Shown one piece after another: positions 34,236 to 44,003 of a stretch of 64,000 bases of DNA. This DNA comes from Methanosarcina sp. KYL-1. Its GTDB lineage: Archaea; Halobacteriota; Methanosarcinia; Methanosarcinales; Methanosarcinaceae. Position 1 is the stretch's first letter. The number at the start of each line of letters is the position of its first letter. Under the pieces are notes generated by a model, which saw only the letters and a list, made by a program, of their open reading frames with translations, was not told the DNA's origin and ran no database searches. Where the stretch lies: assembly GCF_024372725.1 (NCBI RefSeq), contig NZ_VOUA01000013.1, positions 31,538-95,537 of the forward strand, written 5' to 3'. A program made the position numbers and the translations under genes.

Positions 34236-35858
34236 ATGGAGTCCGAAAAGATATCCGGGAGCAGGGTTGTTGCATTCATAGACATAGGGACTAACTCGGT
34301 CAGGCTTCTCCTGGTCCGGATCAACCCCAACGGGTCTTACCAGCCCCTGACCAAACAGAAGGAAACTGTCCGGCTCGGGGAAAAAGAGTTCATAGACAGG
34401 ATCCTGCAGCCGCAGGCAATGGACCGGGCGGCTGTTGTCTGCAAAAAGTTCGTGGAACTTGCCAGGGCCTACGGCGCAGAAGAAATCATAGCAGTGGCTA
34501 CCTCGGCTACCCGGGACGCAAGCAACAAGGTCCAGTTCCTCGAGATCCTGAAAAACGAAGCACACCTGGAAGTCTGCCCGATTTCCGGTATCGAAGAGGC
34601 CCGGCTTATCTACCTGGGGGTCTCAAGCGGGCTTCGGCTCGGGGACTCAAGAGCCCTTTTTATCGACATCGGAGGCGGGAGCACCGAGGTCTCGGTAGGG
34701 GACCAGCGGCAGTACTATTTCCTGCATTCCTTTAACCTGGGAGCCATAAGGCTGACAAACATGTTCCTCCCGGACGAGACGGGCCCGGTAGCTCCGGAAC
34801 GCTATGAACTGATCAAGTCCCATATCCGGCACAAAGCCGCAGATATTATTAAGGAGCTTTCCAGGTACCGGGTCAGCTGTGCGGTGGGAAGTTCCGGGAC
34901 AATCGAAAACCTGGCCCGGATCTCCATTGTCTACCTGCACAAAACGGACTATGAAAATTACGACCGGCTCAGCTATGAAGACCTCAAAAGGATAGTTAAA
35001 GACCTGTGCGCCCTGCCCCTGGAAGAGCGGCGGAAGTTTCCAGGGATCAACTCCCAGAGGGCGGACATCATCATTGCCGGGGCCGCAATCATCGAGACCC
35101 TTATGGAAGAACTGGACTTTTCCGAGGTCATGATAAGCAAACGGGGGCTCAGGGACGGGCTTCTTCTGGACTATATCTCAAAGAGCGAGTTCTCCTACAT
35201 GCTGACCCTGATGTCGGTAAGGAAGCGCAGTGTGATGCAGCTGGGCCTTACCTGCAACTTCGACGAGGAGCACGCCCATACCATAACCCGGCTTTCCCTG
35301 GAACTTTTTGACAGCCTTCAGGCCCTGGGGATCTACGATTTCGGGGAGGGCGAAAGGGAGCTTCTGGAGTACGGGGCGATCCTGCACGACATCGGGAAGT
35401 TCCTTTCCTACGATAACCACCAGGCCCATGCTTACCACATAATCAGGGAGAGCAGCCTCCCGGGCTTCCAGCCCGAAGAAATCGAAATTATCTCCAACCT
35501 CGCCTATTTCCACCGGAAAAGCTCCCCTAAGAAAAGGCACCCGAACCTTGAAGGGCTCGGGAACAGCGTTGTTAAAAGCGTGCGGGTCTTAAGCGCCCTG
35601 CTCCGGATTGCCGAGGGCCTTGACCGCTCCCATACGGCAGCCGTTTCCCATGTCAGGTTCTACATCGCTTCGACAGATACCCTTGTGCTCGAGATCCATG
35701 CAAGGAAAGAGTGCCAGCTCGAACTCTGGGAGATTGAAAAGCAGAAGAAGTTTTTCAGGAAAATTTTCGGGTACAAACTCCAGTTCAAGGTTATCACGGA
35801 GCCCAAGGGAGAAGCTGCTGCTGCTTTTGAAGGGGAGGCAGAGCTGGAAAGTTTCTGA
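34236..35858 (+). CDS. ppx: Exopolyphosphatase, Ppx/GppA with C-terminal HD domain
   Basis: A 540-residue enzyme that removes terminal phosphate from polyphosphate (or from pppGpp in bacterial relatives). The ASKHA ATPase-like core has phosphate-binding loops IDIGTNSVRLLLVRI and FIDIGGGSTEVSV plus AVGSSGTIENLARI. The C-terminal part carries an HD domain with HAHTITRLSLELF, ILHDIGKFLSY and AYHIIRES, so the HD metal ligands are kept. It is downstream of ppk and convergent, by 28 bp, with the CYTH/CHAD gene. The trio argues for a polyphosphate storage and recycling locus. Confidence 0.93.
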   Translation: MESEKISGSRVVAFIDIGTNSVRLLLVRINPNGSYQPLTKQKETVRLGEKEFIDRILQPQAMDRAAVVCKKFVELARAYGAEEIIAVATSATRDASNKVQFLEILKNEAHLEVCPISGIEEARLIYLGVSSGLRLGDSRALFIDIGGGSTEVSVGDQRQYYFLHSFNLGAIRLTNMFLPDETGPVAPERYELIKSHIRHKAADIIKELSRYRVSCAVGSSGTIENLARISIVYLHKTDYENYDRLSYEDLKRIVKDLCALPLEERRKFPGINSQRADIIIAGAAIIETLMEELDFSEVMISKRGLRDGLLLDYISKSEFSYMLTLMSVRKRSVMQLGLTCNFDEEHAHTITRLSLELFDSLQALGIYDFGEGERELLEYGAILHDIGKFLSYDNHQAHAYHIIRESSLPGFQPEEIEIISNLAYFHRKSSPKKRHPNLEGLGNSVVKSVRVLSALLRIAEGLDRSHTAAVSHVRFYIASTDTLVLEIHARKECQLELWEIEKQKKFFRKIFGYKLQFKVITEPKGEAAAAFEGEAELESF

Positions 35859-35886
35859 ATGAAGGCCAGGCGTTTCCGAATGAAGG

Positions 35887-38499
35887 TCAGTCCGGGGCTT
35901 CATACAGGTTTTCTACAGCGTTTTCTATCTTCTGCCTGAATTCCCTGCTCCGGACTTTTGCCCAGGCGTCCGGGAAAGCATTGAGGAGGGCCTGGAGTTC
36001 TTCTTCCCTGTACTCCAGGTAGGCTTCCACTCCTTCAAGGCCTTCAGACGCTTCTTTTCCCTTTAATTTTTTCCCGGCTTCGGCAGGCCCCCAGGCCCCG
36101 GTACTCAGGTAAGAACCCAGAAGGTCGATTGCGACCACGGCATCGTGCAGGTCTCCCAGGTGGTCCTGGAGGGCTTTGAACTCTTTGATCATGGTTTTTG
36201 CATCTTTCCCGAGCACGTCTTCAAAGAACTCAAAGGTGTAGCGCAGCCCTTTGGCTGCAATCCTGAGCCTGTGGAGCCGCTCGACCGAAACGTAAGGCCC
36301 TTCCACCCATTCGGCGTAGGCGCCGATATCGGCAAAACGGGCATAGAGGATCGAAGGGAGCACGTCCTTTACCCTGTGGGGCAAAGCATCATGTTTTTCA
36401 TTGGTGGTGGGCAGGGCCCAGGCTTCCGGAACAGCCAGGAATTCCGAAAACTCCCTCTTGAAACAGCCGTATTTTTCACCGTTCAGGTAGGCAAGCATGT
36501 TTTTCCGGGCCTTTTCCCTCTCTTCAACAAGCACGGCAAAGAGGGGGTCAAGCTCGTGTTCGTTCCCCGGAGGCAGGGTTTTCAGGTAATTTTCTGCTTT
36601 TTCCCGGAAAACGTCCAGGTCCCTGACTCCTCCTAGTGCACCAAGTGTCCTTTTAAGCCCTTTCAGGTGGGGTTCCAGCTGTCCTGAGTCCAGATAATCT
36701 TCAAAGACCCCTGAAGCTGCCCGCATCCTGCGGACCGCAACCCTCATGTCATGCAGGTTTTCGGGGTCTTCCCCTTTCCTGGTCCCTTTTTCAGTGGCGA
36801 GCATCCGGGCAAATTGCAGGGAAAAGGTCCGGAAGGCGACCCCGGCCATGGAGTCCTCCGGCCTGACCGTAAACTTAAGGCTTCTCTTTTCTTTTTTCTT
36901 TTCAGCTTCTTTCTCCCCTGCGCTTTCTTCTTCGACCTTGTCATCTGCCTGTTCGAGGATTTCGGCTTCATCCGGCTTTTCTACCGGGGTAAACAGGAGT
37001 TTTGTGCCGAAAAGTTGTTTCCAGAGTTCGCTTCTCTTCTCCGCCTTCTTTGCAGTCTTTTCGGCTTCAGGCCCGAATATTTCTATTTCCAGGGCCCCCT
37101 CCAGCTGCCTGGTCTTACCCGGGTAGACACTGGCTTGCCGGGCTTCAAAGAGGTCTGCAGTCCGGATGAGGGCTGCAAGCATGAGGGTTTTGTTCTGGAG
37201 CCCGGGGTGGAGTCTTGTGTGTGACTTTTTAAGGGTTGAAATGAGGTCTTTTTCACTGAGGCCGGGATCCCGGAGCTCCGTGATCAGGGCAAGCATTTGA
37301 AAGCCGTGGAGGCTGAGTCCTTTGAGAGGGTGTGTCAGGAGGATTTCCCTGCTCATCCGGATTTTTTCTTCAGGGGAGACCGAACTCCCTATGTCCTGCA
37401 GGAGGGCTGCAAACTCCAGAAGGTCTCTTTCTTCCGGCCCGAGCCCGTGGTAGGGAGCAAGCTCGTCATAAAGAGCAAGGGCATGGGATGCTGCCTTTTT
37501 GGCCCTGGCCCCGTCCGCTCCGTAGTATTCAAAAAGGGCTTCCGGGGTCCATTCCTCAAAGCCCATGGCCATCCAGCCCTTATCAAGGGGGCCGGTTCCG
37601 GGCTGGAAGTGAAGTTCCGGGCTTTTCTCCTCTCTTTCTTCCTTTCTTTCTTCTCCTTTATCCGCCGCAAAAGGGAAAATGGAAAGCCTTTCTTCTTCAA
37701 ACTTCGATTTCAGGGCTTCTATCTCAGGTTCCGGGGTTTTCAGCAGGAGGCTCAGTTCTTCACCTGACTGGCCCCGGTCAAGTGCGAGGAGAATTTCAGC
37801 CTGTTTCCCGTAGATGTTCCTGTGGCCTGCAAGCTGCATGCAAAAAGCCCTCTCCTTGAGGCTCAGGAGGGTTTTTTCAGGGAGTTCTTCCCGGAAAAGG
37901 AAGGCTCTTTCGAATTTGGAAAAAGGACTTTCTGCAAGGTTGTAATGTTCAAGGAGGAATTCCCGGATGCTTTCCAGGTCTTTTATGCTGCCCCCACTTT
38001 TAAGTTCCACTTCGAGTTCGCAGTAGAATTTTTCCCTGTTTTCGCTTTTCAGGTTCACCCTGTCCAGGTAAAGTTCGGCTATGTACCTCTCTCCCAGTTT
38101 TACCTGGCGGACAACCCGTTTTTGTTTGAGGGCCAGGAGCGGGACAAGCCCCATCCCGGCGGTAAATTCGAATATCCTGTTCCTGATCCGGAGGTCGGGG
38201 CATTCAAGGACCGAAAGCCCTTCTTCCAGGGGACTGACGTACTCTTCTCGCCTGTGGGTCCCTCCCTCGAAGCCTCCAAGGCTTTTGATGGTCACCCACC
38301 GCACTTCTTCTCCTGCGACTTTTCGAACCCTCAAATAGTAGCCTGCGGCCATAACCTTCCTGTCTTCAGTGTCCAGGAAGATGTCATCTATGAGCTGGAC
38401 CTCTGCCTCGGAGAGAGTGTATGCTCCAAGCCGGGAAAGGTCTTCAATTGCCTGGAAGCCTGCTTCGTCCAGTACCAGAAATTTCGATTCGATTTCCAT
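35887..38499 (-). CDS. CYTH / HD-like / CHAD multidomain protein
   Basis: An 870-residue fusion. Residues 1-200: CYTH triphosphate-tunnel domain with the ExExK start (MEIESKF) and basic tunnel strands (YYLRVRKVAGEEVRWVTIKSLGG). About 310-500: a domain homologous to the HD-containing C-terminus of the neighbouring Ppx (LLEFAALLQDIGSS versus LLEYGAILHDIGKF, ELWKQLFGTKLLF versus KFFRKIFGYKLQF), with the HD His changed to Gln. About 550-865: a CHAD domain (NLHDMRVAVRRMRAASGVFEDYL, RLHRLRIAAKGLRYTFEFFEDVL) rich in conserved His/Arg, a domain known to bind polyphosphate. A Lys/Glu-rich linker joins the last two. It probably binds or hydrolyses polyphosphate; the exact reaction is unknown. Confidence 0.9.
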   Translation of the reverse strand: MEIESKFLVLDEAGFQAIEDLSRLGAYTLSEAEVQLIDDIFLDTEDRKVMAAGYYLRVRKVAGEEVRWVTIKSLGGFEGGTHRREEYVSPLEEGLSVLECPDLRIRNRIFEFTAGMGLVPLLALKQKRVVRQVKLGERYIAELYLDRVNLKSENREKFYCELEVELKSGGSIKDLESIREFLLEHYNLAESPFSKFERAFLFREELPEKTLLSLKERAFCMQLAGHRNIYGKQAEILLALDRGQSGEELSLLLKTPEPEIEALKSKFEEERLSIFPFAADKGEERKEEREEKSPELHFQPGTGPLDKGWMAMGFEEWTPEALFEYYGADGARAKKAASHALALYDELAPYHGLGPEERDLLEFAALLQDIGSSVSPEEKIRMSREILLTHPLKGLSLHGFQMLALITELRDPGLSEKDLISTLKKSHTRLHPGLQNKTLMLAALIRTADLFEARQASVYPGKTRQLEGALEIEIFGPEAEKTAKKAEKRSELWKQLFGTKLLFTPVEKPDEAEILEQADDKVEEESAGEKEAEKKKEKRSLKFTVRPEDSMAGVAFRTFSLQFARMLATEKGTRKGEDPENLHDMRVAVRRMRAASGVFEDYLDSGQLEPHLKGLKRTLGALGGVRDLDVFREKAENYLKTLPPGNEHELDPLFAVLVEEREKARKNMLAYLNGEKYGCFKREFSEFLAVPEAWALPTTNEKHDALPHRVKDVLPSILYARFADIGAYAEWVEGPYVSVERLHRLRIAAKGLRYTFEFFEDVLGKDAKTMIKEFKALQDHLGDLHDAVVAIDLLGSYLSTGAWGPAEAGKKLKGKEASEGLEGVEAYLEYREEELQALLNAFPDAWAKVRSREFRQKIENAVENLYEAPD

Positions 38500-38838
38500 G
38501 CTCTGTCCCCCACAATTATTAGAGCAGATGCCTTATACCTATTCCTCAATTATATCTTTTTTTTAATAAAATCCTATTTCAACGCTTTCCAAAAACTAAA
38601 AAGCCAGTAAAGCGTATCTATTAAAAATTTAAAAAAGCAATAGATATGTTTATCAAAAATTTAACATATTTATTAACCTCTTCAAAGTTTAATCTCTTCA
38701 AAGCTTCCCCATTTTAATTGAGGAACTTAAACGATTTCCAACTTAGGTGACCGATTAAACTCTGCCCTATCAAAAATGCCTCGATAAACAGGCCTTTTCA
38801 CAACCTTATTCCTTTAAACCCGTACCCAAAATACATGA
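38500..38838. promoter_or_regulatory. AT-rich divergent spacer between the CHAD gene and cdc6
   Basis: 339 bp of AT-rich sequence with repeated tttatcaaaaatttaac-type and ctcttcaaag words (38640-38705). It has the composition of archaeal replication origins next to cdc6, but no origin-recognition-box dyad with a G run was found, so it is described as promoter sequence. Confidence 0.4.
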
Positions 38839-39975
38839 ATGGAGCAACTCCCCTTGACCGGTAATGACATGCTACTCTGGGACGAAACCCTGTTCAAGGA
38901 CCTCTCGGTGCTTGAGCCCGACTACCTCCCTGACTATTTTCCCCACAGGGACACGCAGCTGAACGCTCTCAGGTTTGCGCTTCGGCCGGCTCTTCGGGGT
39001 ATGCGCCCCTTAAACTGCCTTATGGTGGGGCCTCCGGGGACCGGAAAGACGAGCGCCGTGATGAAGGTGTTCAGGGAAGTCGAGGCCCACGCTCCCAATG
39101 TCATGCCCGTGAAGGTAAACTGCCAGATCGACTCCACGCGTTTTGCGGTGATTTCCAGGATTTACAAAAAGCTGTTCGGGATTTCTCCTCCTACCTCGGG
39201 GGTAGCTTTCCGGAAACTCTTTGAAAACGTTGTTGATTTCCTGGTCTCCTCGGAAAAAGTCCTGCTTGTAGCCCTGGACGACCTCAACTACCTCTGCTAC
39301 GAAGGGCATGCAAACGAGGTCATGTATTCCCTGCTCCGGGCCCATGAACAGTATCCCGGGGTCCGGATAGGGGTTATAGGGATCGTAAACGATGCCTCGG
39401 ACCTTTACCGCCTGGACGCAAGGGTCAACTCGGTTTTCCTCCCTGAGGAAATCAACTTCCCCAGGTATGGGTATGCCGAAATCCTGGACATCCTCAGGGA
39501 CAGGGTAAAATATGGCTTTTACCCGAAGGTGGTTTCTGACGAGGTGCTGGAAATGGTGGTCTCATACGTGGAAAAGACCGGCGACCTGAGGGTGGGAATC
39601 GACCTCCTGAAACGTTCCGGTTTCAATGCCGAACGCAGGGGAAGCCGCACAATCTCGTCCGTTGATGTGGAAAAAGCCTATGAGGCTTCCAAACTGCTCC
39701 ACCTCTGCAGGGGCATAAGCCTCCTCTCTGACCCTGAAAAACAGCTGCTCGAACTGATCGCAGGGAAAGGGGAAATCCAGGCAGGGGAACTCTACAGGTC
39801 CTTCCACGAGCTGACACAGCTCGGATATACTCGCTTTTACGGCATGGTCAACAAGCTCCAGTCCCTTAACTACGTGGATGCGGACTTTACGGGCAAGGGG
39901 CAGAGGGGCAGGACACGCATCATAAAAACAAAGTTTGAGGCTGAAGATATTCTTAACTGCCTTGAAAAAGCCTGA
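38839..39975 (+). CDS. cdc6: Orc1/Cdc6 family replication initiator
   Basis: A 378-residue AAA+ ATPase with a C-terminal winged helix, the archaeal initiator and helicase-loader family. Walker A is GPPGTGKTSAVMKVF, Walker B VLLVALDDLNYL, sensor 1 GVIGIVNDASDL and sensor 2 GDLRVGIDLLKRS. The winged helix lies at about 295-375 (ELYRSFHELTQLGYTRFYGMVNKLQSLNYVD). Only Walker B diverges slightly (DDLN instead of DE). It may be the second, non-origin copy found in several Methanosarcina. An ATG at 38835 is out of frame. Confidence 0.92.
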   Translation: MEQLPLTGNDMLLWDETLFKDLSVLEPDYLPDYFPHRDTQLNALRFALRPALRGMRPLNCLMVGPPGTGKTSAVMKVFREVEAHAPNVMPVKVNCQIDSTRFAVISRIYKKLFGISPPTSGVAFRKLFENVVDFLVSSEKVLLVALDDLNYLCYEGHANEVMYSLLRAHEQYPGVRIGVIGIVNDASDLYRLDARVNSVFLPEEINFPRYGYAEILDILRDRVKYGFYPKVVSDEVLEMVVSYVEKTGDLRVGIDLLKRSGFNAERRGSRTISSVDVEKAYEASKLLHLCRGISLLSDPEKQLLELIAGKGEIQAGELYRSFHELTQLGYTRFYGMVNKLQSLNYVDADFTGKGQRGRTRIIKTKFEAEDILNCLEKA

Positions 39976-40290
39976 GCCGTAAAACAACTGTCTAATGACC
40001 TGATTAAGAAGGCTTATTTGGAGTCTGATAAAAAGAGCCCGATTAAGAGCTTAAAAGAAGGCTTAAAACAGTTTTTTTGACGTGATCTGAACGAGGATTA
40101 AACGAGATCTAAAAACAAGCCTGAAAAAGGAGAACGGAGATTCACATGGATTTCCGGGAAAAACCGGAAAAACAGGCTTTTCAGGCTTGAAATCTTTCCT
40201 GACTAAAGATTTTAAAAAAGGAGCAGTGGGAAAACTGCACCTTTTTTGGGTTTAACCAGTACTTGATTTATGATCTTATTTTTCAGGAAT
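39976..40290. terminator. Convergent spacer with two hairpins
   Basis: Two stems stand out: tttccgg-gaaaaa-ccggaaa (40151-40170) and gcagt-gggaaa-actgc (40223-40238). The second has T6 on its right and a T-rich run on the minus-strand side, so it may terminate both cdc6 and the thermosome gene. Loose repeats of ttaaaagaaggct occur at 40050-40070. Confidence 0.6.
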
Positions 40291-41937
40291 TTACATCATT
40301 CCTGGGGGCATTCCGCCCATTCCGCCCATTCCTGGGGGCATTCCGCCCATTTCTTCGGGGCCAGGGGCTGCACGGGTGGAGGCGATGATGTCGTCGATCC
40401 TGAGGATCATGACTGCGGACTCGGTGGCTGCGTTGATGACCTGGGTCTTGACCCTGAGGGGTTCGACCACGAAGTTCTGCCACATGTCAACGACCTTGCC
40501 TTCGTAGACGTCGAGGCCTGCGGTCTTTACACCCTTCTCGTGCTGGGAGCGCAGCTCCATGAGCATGTCGATGGGGTCGAGACCTGCGTTTTCTGCAAGG
40601 GTCCTGGGGATGACTTCGAGGGCTTCTGCGTATGCCTTTACTGCAAGCTGTTCCCTGCCTTCGAGGGTTGCTGCGTATTCCTGGAGCCTGAGTGCAACCT
40701 CAACTTCAGGGGAGCCGCCGCCTGCAACGAGCTTTTCGTCCTCGATTGCAACGCCTACAACGCGGAGGGCGTCTTCAAGGGCGCTGTCGATGCTGTCAAC
40801 CACATGCTCGGTGCCGCCGCGAAGGAGGATTGTAACTGCCTTGGGGTTGTCGCAGCCTGTGACGAAGGTCATGTTGTCGCCGCCGACCCTCTTCTCTTCC
40901 ACGGACTGGGCGTAGCCGAGGTCTTCGGGGGTGATCTCGTCAAGGTTGGTGATGAGCTTGCCGCCGGTTGCCCTGGCGAGCTTCTCCATGTCGCTCTTCT
41001 TGACCCTGCGCACGGCGAAGATGCCTGCCTTTGCAAGGTAGTGCTGGGCCAGGTCTTCAACACCCTTCTGGCAGAAGACTACGTTTGCCCCGCTGCCGAT
41101 GACCTTCTGGACAATCTTCTTGAGCATGGCTTCTTCCTGGTCAAGGAAGGACTGGAGCTGGTCAGGAGAGGTGATTGAGATTTCGGCGTCCACTTCGGTG
41201 TCCTTGAGTTCGATTGCGGTGTTCAGGAGAGCGATTTTTGCTTCCTTGACCCTCTCGGGCATGTTGGTGTGGACCCTTTCCTTGTCTATGATCATTCCGG
41301 GGATAAGTTCGGAATCTTCGATCCTGCCGCCGACTTTCTTAACAACGTTGATGTTGTCCCTGTCAACGCTCTTCTTTCCGTTTGTGTCCACAACGCTTGT
41401 GACGGCGTCTACGGCAATTTCGGAGAGGAGTTTCTTGGAGGACTCTGCACCCTTCCCGGTCATGGCGGTTTCGGCGATGCTGACGAGCAGGTCGCGGTTG
41501 GACATTTCCACGCTCATTGCCAGGGAATTCAGGACTTCAACGGCCTTTTCGGCTGCAAGCCTGTACCCGGATGCAATGATTGTCGGGTGGATTTCCTGCT
41601 CGATTAAGTCCTCGGCTTTCTTTAAAAGTTCGCCGGCGACAACAGCTGCACTGGTGGTTCCGTCTCCCACTTCTTCGTCCTGGGTCTTGGATACTTCTAC
41701 CACCATCTTTGCTGCAGGGTGTTCGATGTCCATTTCTTTGAGGATGGTTGCTCCGTCGTTGGTGATGACCACGTCGCCCATGGAGTCCACGAGCATCTTG
41801 TCCATGCCCTTGGGGCCGAGGGTGGTCCTTACAGCTTCCGCGACGGCTTTTGCAGCCATAATGTTGTTGCTCTGGGCATCCCTGCCTCTGGTTCGCTTAC
41901 TTCCTTCTTTCAAAATGAATATTGGCTGTCCTGCCAT
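40291..41937 (-). CDS. thsA: Thermosome subunit (group II chaperonin)
   Basis: A 548-residue subunit of the double-ring ATP-dependent chaperonin that folds proteins in the cytoplasm. Hallmarks are the N-terminal [48 protein letters not shown], the equatorial residues near [13 protein letters not shown] and the Gly/Met-rich tail ([14 protein letters not shown]). A ggagg site precedes ATG 41937. Divergent from the lidless hsp70 with two TATA-like promoters upstream. The letter of the symbol (paralogue class) is not certain. Confidence 0.95.
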   Translation of the reverse strand: MAGQPIFILKEGSKRTRGRDAQSNNIMAAKAVAEAVRTTLGPKGMDKMLVDSMGDVVITNDGATILKEMDIEHPAAKMVVEVSKTQDEEVGDGTTSAAVVAGELLKKAEDLIEQEIHPTIIASGYRLAAEKAVEVLNSLAMSVEMSNRDLLVSIAETAMTGKGAESSKKLLSEIAVDAVTSVVDTNGKKSVDRDNINVVKKVGGRIEDSELIPGMIIDKERVHTNMPERVKEAKIALLNTAIELKDTEVDAEISITSPDQLQSFLDQEEAMLKKIVQKVIGSGANVVFCQKGVEDLAQHYLAKAGIFAVRRVKKSDMEKLARATGGKLITNLDEITPEDLGYAQSVEEKRVGGDNMTFVTGCDNPKAVTILLRGGTEHVVDSIDSALEDALRVVGVAIEDEKLVAGGGSPEVEVALRLQEYAATLEGREQLAVKAYAEALEVIPRTLAENAGLDPIDMLMELRSQHEKGVKTAGLDVYEGKVVDMWQNFVVEPLRVKTQVINAATESAVMILRIDDIIASTRAAPGPEEMGGMPPGMGGMGGMPPGMM

Positions 41938-41940
41938 GAT

Positions 41941-42446
41941 TTAAATCCTCCATTAGTGTGAGTTTGGAATTGCTCTGGAATTAAAATCGCATTTTACATG
42001 TTTGTACTTCTATATAAACTCATCCCACTGGACGGTTCGATTTAGATGTGTTTTTTTATAAACTCCTCCGCCGGGACAGCTTGAAATAAATACATTTCTA
42101 ATGCATTTCTATCTCTTCCTCGGTTCAGCTCAGCCCGGGTCAAACCGGCTCTTTGTATGCTAATATATTTTGTCATGTTTTTCTCTAAAGAAACCGGGCA
42201 AATATGGGATATTCTAATTAATATTTTTCAACTCTTTTGCTTTGAAAAATCCGGTTTGCCGTTTTTTTCTCTTTATTAGCTTTTCGATATTGCAAAACAC
42301 TACCTAAAAAAAAGTTTTATATCACAATAAATATTATATTACATACGTTTTTCTTTACCCTTGTATAATTCAACAGGCAGGGCGCAGTACTGTGATAGAA
42401 AAATTAATATCTCTTGTACTCCTAATAAAATTTCGGGGGTGCGCTT
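41941..42446. promoter_or_regulatory. Divergent chaperone promoter region
   Basis: 506 bp between the thermosome and hsp70. On the minus strand two promoter-like copies share gagtttata: tttatata at 42013-42020 (closest to thsA) and tttataaa at 42057-42065. On the plus strand tttttatatcac at 42313-42325 can serve hsp70, about 120 bp before its start. Doubled promoter words fit heat-inducible control by archaeal regulators, which is an inference. Confidence 0.5.
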
Positions 42447-43928
42447 ATGGCAAATACTAGAGGGAAGGTGCTGGGTATAGACCTGGGTACCACTAATTCC
42501 TGCATGGCCGTAATTGAACTAGGTGAACCAAAGGTCATTACTAATTCCGAAGGAAAAAGGCTTACGCCTTCAGTTGTAGGTTTTTCAAAGAAGAATGAGT
42601 TGCTCGTGGGGGAACTTGCAAAAAGGCAGATGGTTTCAAATCCCGAGAATACTGTCCAGTCTATAAAGCGGTACATGGGGAAACCGGATTACAGAGTAAC
42701 ACTGAATAAAGATCAATATACGCCTCATGGGATTTCAGCAAAAATTCTTCAGAAACTTAAACATGATTCTGAGAAATATCTCGGGGACGCCGTTTCAAAA
42801 GCTGTGATCACGGTCCCGGCTTATTTTAACGATTCCCAGCGCTTTGCAACAAAAAAGGCAGGAGAGCTTGCAGGCCTGGAAGTACTGAGGGTTATAAACG
42901 AACCGACCGCAGCTGCCCTGGCCTATGGCCTGAAAGAGGGAATTGAGAACCAGAAAATTCTGGTTTACGACCTCGGCGGCGGGACCTTTGACGTCTCGAT
43001 TCTAAAAATCAAAAACGGCGTTTTCGAGGTGCTGGCTACCAGCGGGGATACCCAGCTTGGGGGAGATGATTTCGACCGGAAGGTTGTCGACCATTTGCTT
43101 TCCGAATTCCAGGCAGCAGAAGGCATAGATATCTCAGGAAATCCCGAAGCAATGCAGCGCATAAGAGAAGCGGCAGAGCGCTGCAAGATTGACCTTTCCA
43201 CTCTTACGACTGCAAACGTGAATCTTCCTTACATTTTTGAAAATAAGCTTCTGGATGTGGAGATTACCAGGGACCAGTTCGAAACAATGACAGAAGACCT
43301 GGTGAATAAAACCATTTCAATTATGGAAAAAGCTCTGCAGGACTCGGGGCTCTCTCCTGAGGATATCAATAAAGTCATTCTTGTGGGGGGGTCTACCAGG
43401 ATCCCTGCTGTGGCAAGAGAGGTAGAGGATTTCATGGGGAAAACCCCTCTTCAAAGCATTAACCCTGATGAAGTCGTGGCAATGGGAGCCGCTGTTCAGG
43501 CAGGGATTCTCGGAAACGAGTACCTGAAAAGTTCCGGCGAGCAGCAGGTCGAGAGCGGCAATCTGGTGCTTCTTGACGTGACCCCCCTTTCCCTCGGGTT
43601 TGAAACCGTGGGGGATTCTACGGCATCCATAATTCCCAGGAACACTACGATCCCCACGAGAAACAGTAAGATCTTTACCACGCATTATGACAACCAGAGG
43701 GTCGTAAGGGGCAAGATTCTCCAGGGAGAAGACAGGGCCGCATCCAAAAATGTGCCTCTGGGGATGATTGTTCTTGACAATATCCCCCCTGCACCGAAAG
43801 GTGTCCCGCGGATAGAGGTTACTTTTGACATCGATGCCAACGGCATAATAAACGCTACGGCCAAAGACCTCGGGACCGGGATAATGCGAAGTGTCATGAT
43901 CGAAAGGCCTGAAGGTCTCAACGATTAA
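42447..43928 (+). CDS. Hsp70 lacking the C-terminal lid
   Basis: A 493-residue Hsp70/DnaK-type chaperone. The nucleotide-binding domain is complete ([42 protein letters not shown]), followed by the linker ([15 protein letters not shown]) and the beta part of the substrate-binding domain ([22 protein letters not shown]). The protein stops at RPEGLND, just where the alpha-helical lid of DnaK begins, so the lid of about 110-130 residues is absent. There is no in-frame continuation or remnant in the 75-bp spacer to the J-protein gene. A gggggtg site precedes ATG 42447. It is not in a grpE-dnaK-dnaJ cluster. Confidence 0.92.
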   Translation: MANTRGKVLGIDLGTTNSCMAVIELGEPKVITNSEGKRLTPSVVGFSKKNELLVGELAKRQMVSNPENTVQSIKRYMGKPDYRVTLNKDQYTPHGISAKILQKLKHDSEKYLGDAVSKAVITVPAYFNDSQRFATKKAGELAGLEVLRVINEPTAAALAYGLKEGIENQKILVYDLGGGTFDVSILKIKNGVFEVLATSGDTQLGGDDFDRKVVDHLLSEFQAAEGIDISGNPEAMQRIREAAERCKIDLSTLTTANVNLPYIFENKLLDVEITRDQFETMTEDLVNKTISIMEKALQDSGLSPEDINKVILVGGSTRIPAVAREVEDFMGKTPLQSINPDEVVAMGAAVQAGILGNEYLKSSGEQQVESGNLVLLDVTPLSLGFETVGDSTASIIPRNTTIPTRNSKIFTTHYDNQRVVRGKILQGEDRAASKNVPLGMIVLDNIPPAPKGVPRIEVTFDIDANGIINATAKDLGTGIMRSVMIERPEGLND

Positions 43929-44003
43929 CGTTTCAACGGTAAATAAAACTGGTAAATAAAACTGGTATAAGTATGGTAAACAGGGAGTTTGGAGGGGAAA
44001 GCG

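Noticed and set aside
38500..38838. Replication origin next to cdc6
   Set aside because: The spacer is AT-rich, but no dyad with adjacent G run like an origin recognition box was found.
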